A stretch of DNA of 64,000 nucleotides, from NCBI GenBank assembly GCA_947683425.1, contig CANTUQ010000070.1, positions 4,118,001-4,182,000 of the forward strand. Direction: 5' to 3'. The position numbers and the translations under genes were made by a program. Source of the DNA: Excoecaria cochinchinensis (lineage: Eukaryota; Streptophyta; Magnoliopsida; Malpighiales; Euphorbiaceae). Shown piece by piece: positions 12,239-23,291 of the stretch; positions within the stretch are counted from its first letter, which is position 1, and each line of letters starts with the position of its first letter. Under the pieces are notes generated by a model. That model had not been told where the DNA came from and did not search any database. It saw nothing but the letters and a program-made list of their open reading frames with translations.

Positions 12239-13511
12239 TCATGGATCTGATGGTGGTGGTGGCGGTGGGAAATGGGTATCAAACCGCGCAGACCAGGCGG
12301 AGAATCCCTGGATCAACTGGTCCATCTGAGACTGCATGTCTGCCTGAGACGCTGAGATGGTGCCCACAGATGTGGCAATGGTGTCCACTGATGCAGCGAT
12401 GATGTCCATGCGTGCCATCAGAGCGTCATACTGCTGCGATGATAATTGCGCAGGCTCTGGTGCTTGAGGTGCCTCCGGATCATCCTCGTGCTCATAGGGC
12501 AAACCTCCTAGTCCCCGCTGGACTCCCTAAAGATACTCGGCGCGGGTGGTCAATCTGTATCCATGTCCAGTCGTCGCGTCGTCCACTACGACTTTCATGT
12601 TCTTCAACAGCTTCTTATCAATAGTCGCAGTGGAGGAAAGTGACTTGGGTCTCCTCAAGGGTGATGCACAGCCTTAACAATTACTGTGATCAACCCACCC
12701 AAAGCAATCTTCTTCACCTTCTTGGGATGCCATTGCATCTTTTCCAACTTATGCCATAGATGGGGTGCCCCATTAATTTGCACACCTTGCACCATACAAG
12801 CTAGAAATAATGCTTCCGGTAAATTTACCTGCCCTGGTGAGTCCACATGACTCAAGAAAGATAGTGAGAAAAATCGATGGAGGATCCGCATGGCATGAGT
12901 GTCGAGATGGTGGGCCTTGGTCTTGCCCGATACATATTACGTGGCTGTCACAGAGTCTCAAATGATTGCCCAGGCGGTATCCTTGTCATAATTCGCAAAA
13001 CAGTCTGGAGCGAGGGCAAGAAAACCTAGCATTTCAGAAAAGTCGACAAAAGAGCGCTCATACTTTGTACCCTCCAGAAAAAAGTTACTCTTCCAGGATC
13101 TTGAGAGGGATCGCGGCTGATCCTACATTGCACAGTTGACACGAAATCTCTTGTCAACCCCGGATAGACTTTCTCGTTAATCGCAAAAAGCCGTTCCTAA
13201 CCAATATTCGATATTAGCCGCTGTACGTCATGTTTTATTCCCAGCTTTTCCAACAAATCAAAGTCCAAATAGCTCGTTGGAATGTACGAGCATTTGGAAA
13301 ACAGAGCGTATGCAGGTTTCTGACTGATCGGAACCCAGGAAGTCACATGGGAAATATCAACAGTCGCCTGACTGGATGTTTGTCCTGAGGAACTAGAGGC
13401 TAAAGCAGAGCTTTTGCACTTAGGAACCACTGCACAACATGGAAAAACCAAATTTAATAGCATGCGATGGGCATCAACAGCAATGGATATTAAAATAAAG
13501 CATAATGTCAA
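12239..13511 (-). pseudogene. Envelope-position ORF of an Athila-like element, decayed
   Basis: The fragments join into one degenerate protein: a Ser-rich start (ALASSSSGQTSSQATV), a globular part (VPISQKPAYALFSKCSYIPTS; then LFAINEKVYPGLTRDFVSTV), a middle with SFVDFSEMLGFLALAPDCF, a part with LPEALFLACMVQGVQINGAP, and a C-terminal tail with heptad-like MDQLIQGFSAWSARFDTHF followed by PPPPPPSDP. Position downstream of integrase and overall layout fit the extra ORF of Athila elements (ATHILA ORF / plant transposon protein type); its function is not established. It is broken by stops at 13197-13199 and near 12930-12955, and by at least one frameshift near 13078. A possible 3' splice site (gtgcag) lies near 13434, which would suit expression from a spliced RNA; that is inference. 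Confidence 0.6.
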
Positions 13512-14387
13512 GCTCCTGCTAACAATCTCTCAATTCCAAATGAATAACATAACATATGCCAGAATGCAAGAGGAATGCAAATGACATAAGCATAATGCGG
13601 CAAAGGTGATGAGTAAATGCTGTATGAAACCCAGAATCACTAGTAGCAAAATGCAATAAAAGGTTAAGGGAATTTGAGCTACAGTCAAAAGGCAAAATGG
13701 ATAAATGAGAACACAAACTCATTTTAACATTATTGCGAAAGAATCTTGGCATTTCAAATTGGCAGGAATTGGAAAAAACAGGAAAATCATTCATTCAGAC
13801 ATTTAGTCAAACACCTGGTATGCAGATAGTTATTTGACCAAATTAAAGCTCAAAGATCATACTAACAACCCACAATTTCAAAAACCAGGCATTACAATAT
13901 AGAGTAAACAATTAAAACCCAGCAATTTCCATTATGAACCAAGAATTTGAAGAAAAATTTCAATTTAAATCATACACACACCCACTTGCCCTAACATCCC
14001 AACGCAACTCGTTCATTGATTCAGCATCAGAGATTGAAATGGAGGATGAAGATAAGAATTGAGAATACCCCCAACATAAATTCAGAGCATAAACAGAAGT
14101 AAATCCTAAGCGGAGAGAAATATAGAGACTTCTTACATACCGCTATTGTAAAAACAAGAACAGGGAAAAGATCAACACGAAAAGAAAATAAATGCAAAAA
14201 TAGAAAGAAAAAGAAAGAGTATAATTACTTACTTGTTGTAGGTTGGCAGAAATTGAAGCCTAAAAGAAAGATTGGAAGGTCGAAATAGCAGATGAAGTGA
14301 AATATTGAAATTTTTTAGAGTGCGATGTGCGGGTGAGTGAGAAACAAAACATGAAAACTGGAATTTTAAAACAAATGGGCGTATGGG

Positions 14388-14787
14388 TCACGGTGGTAAC
14401 CAAATAGGTTGCCACCGTGAGGTACCTAAAACTTGTAATCCAGAATTGAAATGCCCCTTAGTCACGGTGACAACCAATTTCTTTGTCACCGTGACATACG
14501 AAAAATGCAAAACAGAATGGAAGTGTCAACATGTCATGGTGGTAACCAGATTCCATTGCCACCATGACATGTGCAAACTCAAAATAGAATGTGACTTACC
14601 TTTTGGTCATGGTGGTAACCCAAAACCATTGCCACCGTGACATACGAAAAATTCCAATCCAGAATGGTTTCCTCATTTGGTCACGGTGGCAACCAATTTC
14701 ATTGCCACCGTGACATGTGCACATACCAATTTCAGAATGCATTCTCCCTTGGTCACGGTGGTGACCAATATCCATTACCACCGTGAC
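14388..14787. repeat. Six-unit, 73-bp-period hairpin array (array 1)
   Basis: Six inverted repeats start at 14388, 14461, 14533, 14606, 14680 and 14752, so the spacing is 72-74 bp throughout. Each has the form GTCACGGTGGYAAC, a loop of 5-10 nt, then a matching arm ending TTGCCACCGTGAC. Unit 2 has changed both arms (GGTGACAA with TTGTCACC) and so has unit 3 (CATGG with CCATG), so pairing is kept. Spacers are diverged but usually keep an AGAATG-like word. The same kind of array lies in the solo LTR at 19766-20165. Open frames across it are by-products of the repeat. Confidence 0.9.
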
Positions 14788-15014
14788 CACCTGCAAACAT
14801 GCAAAACACATTTCATCAACCACTCAAAACTTCAGCTATTAAAACCATGAACATTCTCCCTTTAACAACATAATTTCTCATGATGACAAACCAGCCAATC
14901 TCAACAAAATAAACAGGATTAACTACATAAAGAGAGGAACTATAAACACAAAATAACATAATTGGAGACGAAGTTCTGCATTTAACAAGTCCACAGCTGG
15001 ACTTTTAAAAATCG

Positions 15015-17852
15015 TTAAGGATCCGCAAGGTGGACTATCGCTAAAGCCCCATCATATTTGGATTCAAAATAAGGCTTCACACGGTATCCATTGACCTTGA
15101 ACTCATTTTCACCATTCGGATGTGATCACTCCAAACTGATCAGCTTGCACAACCTCATATGGCCCCTTCCACCGAGATTTTAACTTTCCAGGAAACAAAC
15201 GCAACCTGCTATCATATAAAAGTACTTTCATACCTGGAGTGAATTCTTTTGGGACTAATCTCCTGTCATGCCATTTCTTTGTGTTTGCCTTATACTTTTC
15301 TGCTTGTTGGTATGACCAGTAGCGTATTTCTTCCAATTCGTTCATCTGGAGAAGTCTCTTCTCACCTGCACTCTTAATATCAAAATTTAAAAACTTGGTT
15401 GCCCAATAAGCCTTGTGTTCTAATTCGACAGGGAGATGACAAGATTTGCCAAAAACAAGCCTAAATGGGGATAATCCTATAGATGTTTTGAAAGCAGTTC
15501 GGTAGGCCCACAAAGCTTCATCCAACCTTAAATACCAATCCTTTCTAGATGAATTCATAGTCTTTTCTAGGATGGCCTTAAGTTCCCGATTGGACACTTT
15601 AACCTGCCCATTAGCTTGAGCATGATAAGGGGTGGTTACCTTATGTCTAACTCCAAATTTGTGCAATAAAGCCTTAAATTGGTGGTTAACAAAATGTTTA
15701 CCACCATCACTAATAATTGCTCTAGGGGCTCCAAATCGGGTGAATATATTTTTTCTCAAAAATTCTAGAACAACCTTGGCATCACAAGTTCTAGTGGCTA
15801 TTGCTTCTACCCATTTACTCAAATAGTCCACTGCCACCAAAATATATTCATACCCATAAGAAACCGGGAAAGGTCCCATAAAGTCTATCCCCCACAAATC
15901 GAACAATTCTACCTCTAGCAAATTGGTTAAAGGCATCTCATCTCTCTTAGAAATGTTACCTACTCTCTGACACCTATCACAGGTTTTCACAAAAACTTGC
16001 ACATCTTTAAACATAGTAGGCCAATAAAAACCAGAGGATAAAATTTTCGATACCGTTCTATTTGGTGCATGGTGCCCACCAGCTTCCCCACTATGACATG
16101 CCTTGATGATCGCTCCCTTTTCCTCATCCGAGATACATCTCCTCAGCACTTGATCAGCACACAGGCGAAACAAATAGGGGTCATCCCAAATGTAGTGTTT
16201 GGCATCAGCTTTCAGTTTCTTCTTTTGCTGCCAAGTAAAATCTTTAGGCATAAAACCTCCTGCAAGAAAATTTGCTATGTTAGCAAACCAAGGAATAGAA
16301 GTGTCACAAGCAATTAAAGCACAAATGTGTTCATCAGGAAATAAATCTAAAATTTCCCCCTTTTCAATATGGTCATTTTCCATTCTTGACAAATGGTCTG
16401 CCACGAAGTTTTCAGCACCCTTCTTATCCTTAATTTTTAAATCGAACTCTTGCAATAGCAGCACCCAACGAATCAGCCTCGGTTTGGATTCTTTCTTGGC
16501 AAACAAATGCCTCAAAGCTGCATGGTCCGACCACACCACAACTTTTGCACCCAGCAAATATGGCCTGAACTTCTCGAATGCATACACAATTACTAGAAGT
16601 TCTTTCTCTGTGGTGGTGTAATTAACCTGTGCTCCTGTCAAAGTGTGACTAGCATAATAAATTGCACAGAATATCTTATCCCGACGCTGTCCCAGTACCG
16701 CTCCCACTGCATAATCACTAGTATCACACATCAGTTCAAACGGCATAGTCCAATCCGGAGATATAATCACCGGAGCTGAAATAAGCCGTTGCTTTAACGT
16801 TTCAAAAGCTAGCAAGCAATCACTATCAAAATTAAAAACAACATCTTTCATGAGTAAATTAGACAGGAGTTTAGAAATTTTTGAAAAATCTTTAATAAAA
16901 CGCTGGTAAAACCCTACATGTCCTAAAAAACTCCTTATGCCCTTAACACTTGTTGGAGGCGGTAACTTCTCTATGACTTCAACTTTGGCCTTATCCACTC
17001 CTATTCCTCTCTCTGAAATTTTATGCCCTAACACGATGCCCTCTCTCACCATAAAATGGCATTTTTCCCAATTTAAAACTAGGTTAGTCTTTTCACACCT
17101 CCCTAGCACTAAATCAAGATGCTTTAAACAACTCATAAAATCAGCCCCATATATAGTGAAATCATCCATGAATACCTCCATAAATTTCTCTATAAAATCA
17201 TGGAAAATAGCCATCATACACCGCTGAAACGTAGCCGGTGCATTACATAACCCAAAGGGCATTCTTCTATATGCAAATGTGCCATATGGGCAGGTAAAGG
17301 TCGTTTTCTCTTGATCTTCAGGGGCTATAGGAATCTGCAAATATCCCGAATACCCATCTAAAAAATAGTAGAACCTATTACCTGCTAACTTTTCTAGCAT
17401 CTGATCAATAAACGGCAAAGGAATATGGTCTTTTCTAGTGGCAATATTCAACCTTCTATAATCGATACAGACTCTCCAACCCGTAACTGTACGAGTTGGA
17501 ATCAGTTCATTAAGTTCATTCTTCACCACTGTTATCCTCCCTTTTTAGGCACACACTGCATTGGGCTAACCCATTTACTATCAGAAATAGGGTAGATTAT
17601 ACCTGCATCGAGGAGTTTGAGTACCTCCTTCTTTATTACCTCTTGCATGGCCGGGTTGAGTCGTCTCTGAGGCTGAGCTACCGACTTACATTCCTCCTCC
17701 ATTGGGATCATGTGTGTGCAGTAGCTTGGGTCAATCCCCTTCAAGTCTGAAGTTTCCCATCCGATGGCTCCCTTGTACTTCTTTAGCACCTCTAGCAACA
17801 GATGTTCTTCATCACCTGACAACAAAGAAGATATGATTGTTTGTTTCTTGCT
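15015..17852 (-). pseudogene. pol: Athila-type Pol: reverse transcriptase, RNase H, integrase
   Basis: The frame starts inside Pol, just upstream of RT, and reads PQRRLNPAMQEVIKKEVLKL, then the RT core with FMDD (residues 120-123 of the long frame starting at 17529). RNase H follows (D269 in CDTSD, E310, D335), then the integrase zinc region (H479 ... C517, C520), then the integrase core with D549 and D608. The third catalytic residue, 35 positions after D608, is Lys not Glu (codon AAA at 15598-15600, context NGQVKVSNREL), so strand transfer should be lost. A 1-nt deletion near 17528 separates the first 100 residues, and a frameshift near 15115 separates the conserved C-terminus (NEFKVNGYRVKPYF), which ends at 15015. 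Protease and Gag are absent. Confidence 0.93.
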
Positions 17853-18575
17853 CTAAGTTATGTATTCCCGTTATCTTTCTTGACATTGCATCTTTTTTCA
17901 CTTGCTTCACCATTAAGAGTTGGCCGTGTTTGTTTATATTTAACTGAAGACAACCTCTCCATCATGAAATTCATTTCCAAGCTAACTCTTTTGTAGCTAT
18001 CCTCATCAACAGATGCTATATGACAAAATTCAATCCACTGATTTTGAAGCAATGAGAACCTGTGTTGTCTCATGTCTTGGCCCAACAAAATGGAAATTTT
18101 CTCCGGTTTTGTGTATATTTCTTCAATGTCTTTTGTCCATCTATCCTTAATCAATGCTTCTGGAATTCTATCTAAATTCTCCGCTTTCATTACAGCAAAC
18201 ATGTGTCTGCATGGCCACCCTTCCCTATCAAATGTTCTGCAACTGCGAGACATAAAACCTCTTTCGGTTTTGTAAAGTACAGTTTGTGTATCATTTTGAG
18301 GACCATATTTTTTGAGGCTATATATCTTCACATCTCCATCTATGGAATCAGCAGTAACTGTCCATACTTGCTCATTGGCTAATTCATGTTGAACCTGTTT
18401 AATGAAAATAATGTGTTGTCATAATAATTGTGAGCAAATTATACTAGAATTTTCTAATTTTGAATGAACACACAACTTTACAAAAAATACCTGCATAAAT
18501 ATGGTTCTTGAGAACTTAGCATGAGCATGCATCTCGATTGATATTAGAAGTGATTTCATTTGTGTTGTAGTATGC

Positions 18576-20351
18576 TGACGCGACCTCAGCAAATGTACTG
18601 AATCGGCAAGTAATATAATGGAGTATTTTTAAGACTCCGAGTTATCGTACCCAAGAGACTGTGTATGCAAGTTATGACACTTAAATGTATGCTAAAGAAT
18701 TCCCAATTGTTTGAATTGATTGAGTTAACTACCGATTAAAAACAAAGAATTTAAATAACCAAAATAAACAAACAGAAATAATCAAATTAAATTGACAGCA
18801 ACAATTGCAAGAAACCAAATAACGGAAAAATTAACAATATAAGAATTCAAAAATAGACAAACGTTGCTCAGATTCACTCATCCACCCCATACCCAGATAT
18901 GAATAAAATTAATCTAAGAATCTTATATGAAAGAAATCGGGATAACCCTCTTAACCCAGGCTTCCCAAACGGAGTCAGCCACTCTAATTATATGAATCCC
19001 AAACCGGAGTCAGCCACATAATCAGCCTATGCACGGGTCTAAAATCCTAAGTTTGGTTTACTTTCCCAATACGGAGTCAAATAACCCAAAACTTAATTAT
19101 CTCACTCACCATTCTAGTCTTAAATCACAAAATTCTGCACTTCTAGATTCCCAATTGGAGTCGTCCAAAAGACACAGCAAGAATGATAAAAACTGAATAT
19201 AGATAACCATGGTATTCAATCCATACAACTCAATAACCAACAAAGATAATGAAATAAATCATTCATCAAAACTGGAAATTAACTTGATAAAATAAATTCC
19301 ATGAATCAATGATAAATACCAGTGAAATAAACCATTCAATCATATTTAAATTCAAAGATGTTCAGAATTCACATCATGGGTAGAGGATTCAGAGATCCCC
19401 CAAACAACTAAAAACTACTCACAATCCATTATAAAATCAAAAGGAAAGAGGAAGGAATAAACCCAGAAATTCATTGAGGTGTAGATCCCATTCCTTAGTT
19501 TTTCAATCTCCTTCTTCAAATCTTCAATGGAAAAAATTTGGAAATTCTCTGAATGTAAAAACTCCTCTTGAAACTAAAACTAGGTATTTCTAATGTAAAA
19601 ACTCTTGAATTGCAAAATCCAATCTCAATATAAAATCCAAAATCTAAATTAAGAATACTCGAAAAACTACCCCAAAAGTTCTATATAAAACCCTAACTTG
19701 AAAATAGATTCAAAACTAGCAGCCGCCACCCAAAATCAGAAACTTCTCTTTTTAAATCGCGAGGGGTCACGGTGGTAACCAGATTGGTTGCCACCATGAG
19801 GTCTTGAGGAGGTAAATCCGGATTGCGTGTGAGATAGGGGTCACGGTGGCAACTAAGATAGGTTGCCACCGTGACATGCTCAAATTTTTGCTACTGTCCA
19901 GGAATTTACTATGTCACGGTGGCAACCACATTACCTTGCCACCGTGAGGTAACTTCTCACTTGATTCTGTCTTGGGGCGAACTATGTCACGGTGGTGATG
20001 ACATTGGTTACCACTGTGACCCATAACAAGTCTGCATTCTGCCTAATAGATACACATGTCACGGTAGTGATGACTTTGGTTACCACCGTGACCTAATGTT
20101 TTCCTGCATTATGTTTTAACTCCTTTGTATGTCACGGTGGTGACCAAATTCATCACCACCGTGAGGTACCTAAAGAATGCTGCACACAAATTCAAACTTA
20201 ATCAAAAACTAACAAAAATTACATAAAAACCCTAATTTCATTACATTGACATAATTAATCTAAAATGAGCATATCACGACAATAAACACTACTAAACACC
20301 ATAAATCATATGAAAACACTACCAAAACTAAATACTAAATTGAAGTTATCA
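18576..20351 (-). mobile_element. Solo LTR of an Athila-like element
   Basis: The 1776-bp sequence begins TGACGCGACCTCAGC and ends GAAGTTATCA (plus strand), so it has TG...CA ends. It is flanked by a perfect 5-bp duplication TATGC at 18571-18575 and 20352-20356. It shares the block ccgagttatcgtacccaag and the general layout with the LTRs at 29877 and 33196. It is inserted within a coding exon of the FAR1/MULE gene, with no internal domain, as expected after LTR-LTR recombination. The same-sense orientation is inferred from that related pair. Confidence 0.92.
19766..20165. repeat. Six-unit, 73-bp-period hairpin array (array 2)
   Basis: Inverted repeats start at 19766, 19840, 19913, 19986, 20058 and 20131, a spacing of 72-74 bp. 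Stems follow the array 1 pattern, GTCACGGTGG with CCACCGTGAC; units 4 and 5 have a changed inner stem (GGTGATGAC with GGTTACC). Spacers are diverged from each other and from array 1. It occupies the same slot of the LTR in which the 29877 and 33196 LTRs carry CACAGCTGTG palindromes. Confidence 0.9.
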
Positions 20352-21721
20352 TATGCCTATCCTTAAAAGTTTTCTCCATTCTTTTCATTCTCCCATGCTT
20401 AATTGCCATAAAATAATGCTGAATGAAAGCATACACCCCCATATTATGTTGAACATATTTTTTCAAAAATGCATTTGAACTCTCACATCTTTGACTTGTG
20501 GTCATTCCAGCAAAATAAGCACTTCCAAAAAAGGTTTCAGCCCTTAAATGCCTCCTATTATATAAGTCTTCAAACCAAGAATTGTTTTGTTGGGAGAACT
20601 CAACAACCAAATCCCTAAATTTAGTATCAAATTGAGATGGTGTGAAGTAATTTAGCATTAGATTCGTTAACTTACCTAAGAATCCATTAGTTTGGCATTA
20701 TGCTTTTGCATTTCTCATGAGGTGCCATGAGCATAACCTATGATTGAAAAAAGGCATAAGTGTAGTTATTGCATACCTCATTATTGCATCTCCATCTGTA
20801 ATTATTGATGGTGGAACCTTCCCGCCCCCTACCTCCAAGAATGTTTGAAATGTCCACATATATGATTCTTTGTCTTCATTTGACAGTAGTGCACATCTAA
20901 AGATGATATTATCTTTGTGATTGTTAAGACCAACAAACAGCACAAGTGGCATCATGAATGCATTAGTTTTGTAGGTTGAGTCGCATACAACCACATCCCC
21001 GAAGTTGTGATAATCAATACGTGACATTGAATCAGCAAAAAATAGCCTCTTCAGTTCATTATCATTGTTGGTTTCATACTTCCAAAACAATCATTGATGG
21101 TTGTGTTCTGGTTGAAATTCAGTTGCTATATAAATGTTCCAAAGCTGGCCGAACAATTACATCGTGTGATTGCTCTTGGCTGTTTCTTTCTGTTGGGGTT
21201 GAAAAGGTATTTATGTGAACGCATTCCTTCTCTGCTACACACCCATCGTCTCGACCTTATATAAGGGCTAGTAGACATGGGTCGCAATGTATCCTTCCTA
21301 ACACATAACCCTTGTTCCTTTACTAATTGATAGTAAAACTGTTCAGCCTCACCTACTGTGATGAACTCTGTTTCTGTTACCAACTTTCCTTTCCACCTAT
21401 ATTGACCATTTCCAAACAGTGACGCATTTTCTAAAGAATCCCTTGCATCTTGGCTACTAATGTTTGGCATTGCTTCCCCTATATCATCAAAAATTCAATG
21501 AGTAAATAAAAGATATTAATATGATTTGTTTCCATTAAATGGTTTTTAGTATAAATACTTTAATCATGCAGTTTGAAGCTAATGCGTCATTATAGTATCA
21601 AGCCTAATAGAAATTTATGATGTTTACAAAATTTATTATATTTCTCACCTGAAAGTGTAATACTCTCATCATGATGTTGATATTGCTTGTGACTTTGTTT
21701 GGATGATTCTACTTCATCCAT

Positions 21722-22014
21722 ATTACTTTGACAATTTTGCAGGTAACTAAGGAAATTGAAATTTGTTTCTAGAAGATCAAAACTATTGTATCCAATTTCA
21801 ATTAATTTTCCATTGGAGAGTAAATTTCAATGAAAGGAGATCAAATTTTTCTTTTGTTCAAGTTGTACACAGGTTTTGGCCTTCCACTTGATATTATGTT
21901 TAATTGAATTATACTAATTTGAGTGAATCTCAAATCAACACGTTGTACAATGAATACGTGCTCTTAATTATGCCCACATATTACTATAGATCTCAAATTG
22001 TTTGCCTGCAATTT
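21722..22014. other. AT-rich sequence upstream of the FAR1-like pseudogene
   Basis: This is presumably the former 5' flank or untranslated region of the pseudogene. I see no coding exon, and no TIR pairing with sequence beyond 17858. Confidence 0.4.
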
Positions 22015-23170
22015 TTTTGTTTTTGGGTTTTGAAGCAATAAATGGTACTCTGTACTATATTAGCAGAGATTTCATTTCTTATGACATTCTACACAGTAAA
22101 ACATTTAGCTTTTGGATGAGTGAAAGCTTCAATATGACGTGGCATCACAAAAAAAAGAAAAAAAAATATAATATCAAAAAAGAAAATTTAGCATAAGTTA
22201 GAATTTGGACGAGGAAGCTAAAATATTGGATGACGGGACATTTAATGACATTTCAAAAAAAAATCCTAAATAAAAATGATTTGAGGTCACATATACCTTA
22301 AGTGTATATATTGTTTAATTTGACCGAATGAGCCTATTTTTTCGTTGTTTGAATTATGAAATATAAATATATTTGAGTCCCATATCTTATTGACTAATCA
22401 ATAACAATATTTATATATGTGATCAAATATTACATATGGTCAAATATTATCAACTAAAATATGGATTTATATATGTGATCAAATATTACACTTGGCTGGT
22501 CAAGTTATTGATAAATTATCTTGGAAGTGACACACATGAGCTTACCAAATATTACACTTGGCTGGTCAAGTTACCGATAAATTATCTTGGAAGTGACACA
22601 CATGAGCTTACCACGTGAATATTTTTCTTCTAAAATATTAAATGTGACTGATCAAATAACCAATCAATTATCTTCAGGTGCGATGTAAATTGATGGCAAC
22701 TCTTACTAAATTATACTTTTTATTTCATGACGTGTTATACATTTTTTTATATTATGATGTGTTATCCTTGAACATATAGTTGAACTATGTTCTACAAAAT
22801 TCCCACGTGCGAATTAAAATTTATTATTTAAGATTGCATATATTCATAAATTAAACCAATAATTAATTATTATATTAATAAATATTTGTAATTTATCAAA
22901 TCAGCTCTCCTCCTATTAAAACATAGATTTGCATGCTCATGCTTATTCAAAACAATAGACCCATCTTGAAAAATAATAATAACTATTATTATTGTTTGTA
23001 ATATATAGCTAAATTTAAGAATGAGTAATATATTTTTATATTTTCTATTCTAGGTTAGCAGGGTAATTATATTTTTCAAGGATATATCAGAAAAAATTTT
23101 AAATGTAATTTTTTTTGGTAAATATCCTTCGTGTTAACTTGGAGTGTACTTTCTCTACTGTTTCGCCATT
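22015..23170. repeat. Direct repeat, copy A
   Basis: From the block gggttttgaagcaataaatg to the block cttggagtgtactttctct, this segment matches 23292-25110 in order and orientation. It lacks the 0.7-kb part of copy B (about 23579-24299) that holds the GRF zinc-finger pseudogene. It contains its own 66-bp tandem duplication. No coding sequence was recognised. Confidence 0.85.
22481..22612. repeat. 66-bp tandem duplication
   Basis: Two adjacent 66-bp copies start aaatattacacttggctggt at 22481 and 22547; they differ at two positions by eye (ttattg versus ttaccg). Copy B of the large repeat has this unit only once, near 24545, so the duplication arose after the larger one. Confidence 0.9.
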
Positions 23171-23291
23171 AATCCAAACAAAAAATAAACATTAATATAT
23201 CTGGTAAGTGAAATGAAAGTGGATTAATTATCAACTACAATATGGATTATACATGCCATCAAATAGACCAAACAAGTAACTATATTGTATC

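Larger units (their letters stand above)
10874..17852 (-). mobile_element. Athila-lineage Ty3/gypsy element, 5' truncated
   Basis: In minus-strand order: pol (17852-15015), hairpin array (14787-14388), decayed envelope-position ORF (13511-12239), and the shared 3' non-coding module (about 11880-10905). Gag and protease are missing: the RT frame opens immediately after a stop at 17853-17855, and the FAR1-like gene ends at 17858. On the other side it abuts LTR B at 10873/10874. The lineage call rests on the RT motifs and on the extra ORF downstream of integrase. 13512-14387 and 14788-15014 hold nothing I recognise. Confidence 0.8.
17858..21721 (-). pseudogene. FAR1-related / MULE transposase-like gene split by a solo LTR
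   Basis: Minus-strand exons: exon 1 (21721-21649, starts MDEVESSKQ) and exon 2 from 21478 with the FAR1 DNA-binding region (GEAEQFYYQLVKEQG ... YLFNPNRKKQPRAITR). Next come the MULE transposase core (21090-20698, with VVVCDSTYKTN and IITDGDA) and its continuation (20658-20357, GMTTSQRCESSNAFLKKYV). After the inserted LTR come KSLLISIEMHAHAKF, an intron of about 91 bp (roughly 18491-18401, GT-AG), then the SWIM region and C-terminus. Damage: a deletion plus frameshift between 21126 and 21090; an in-frame TAA at 20698-20700; the first SWIM Cys replaced by Arg (RSC ... PCRHM); and the LTR insertion. Removing the LTR and one TSD copy leaves the frame continuous. It could be a host FAR1-RELATED SEQUENCE copy or a MULE; no terminal inverted repeats were identified. 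Confidence 0.85.

Noticed and set aside
14388..14787. CRISPR-like array
   Set aside because: Regular spacing and palindromic repeats resemble one, but repeats are diverged inverted stems in a plant retroelement, and there are no cas genes.
14383..14823. Frames with repeated GHGGN-like peptides
   Set aside because: They are translations of the hairpin array; stops and frame are not conserved in array 2.
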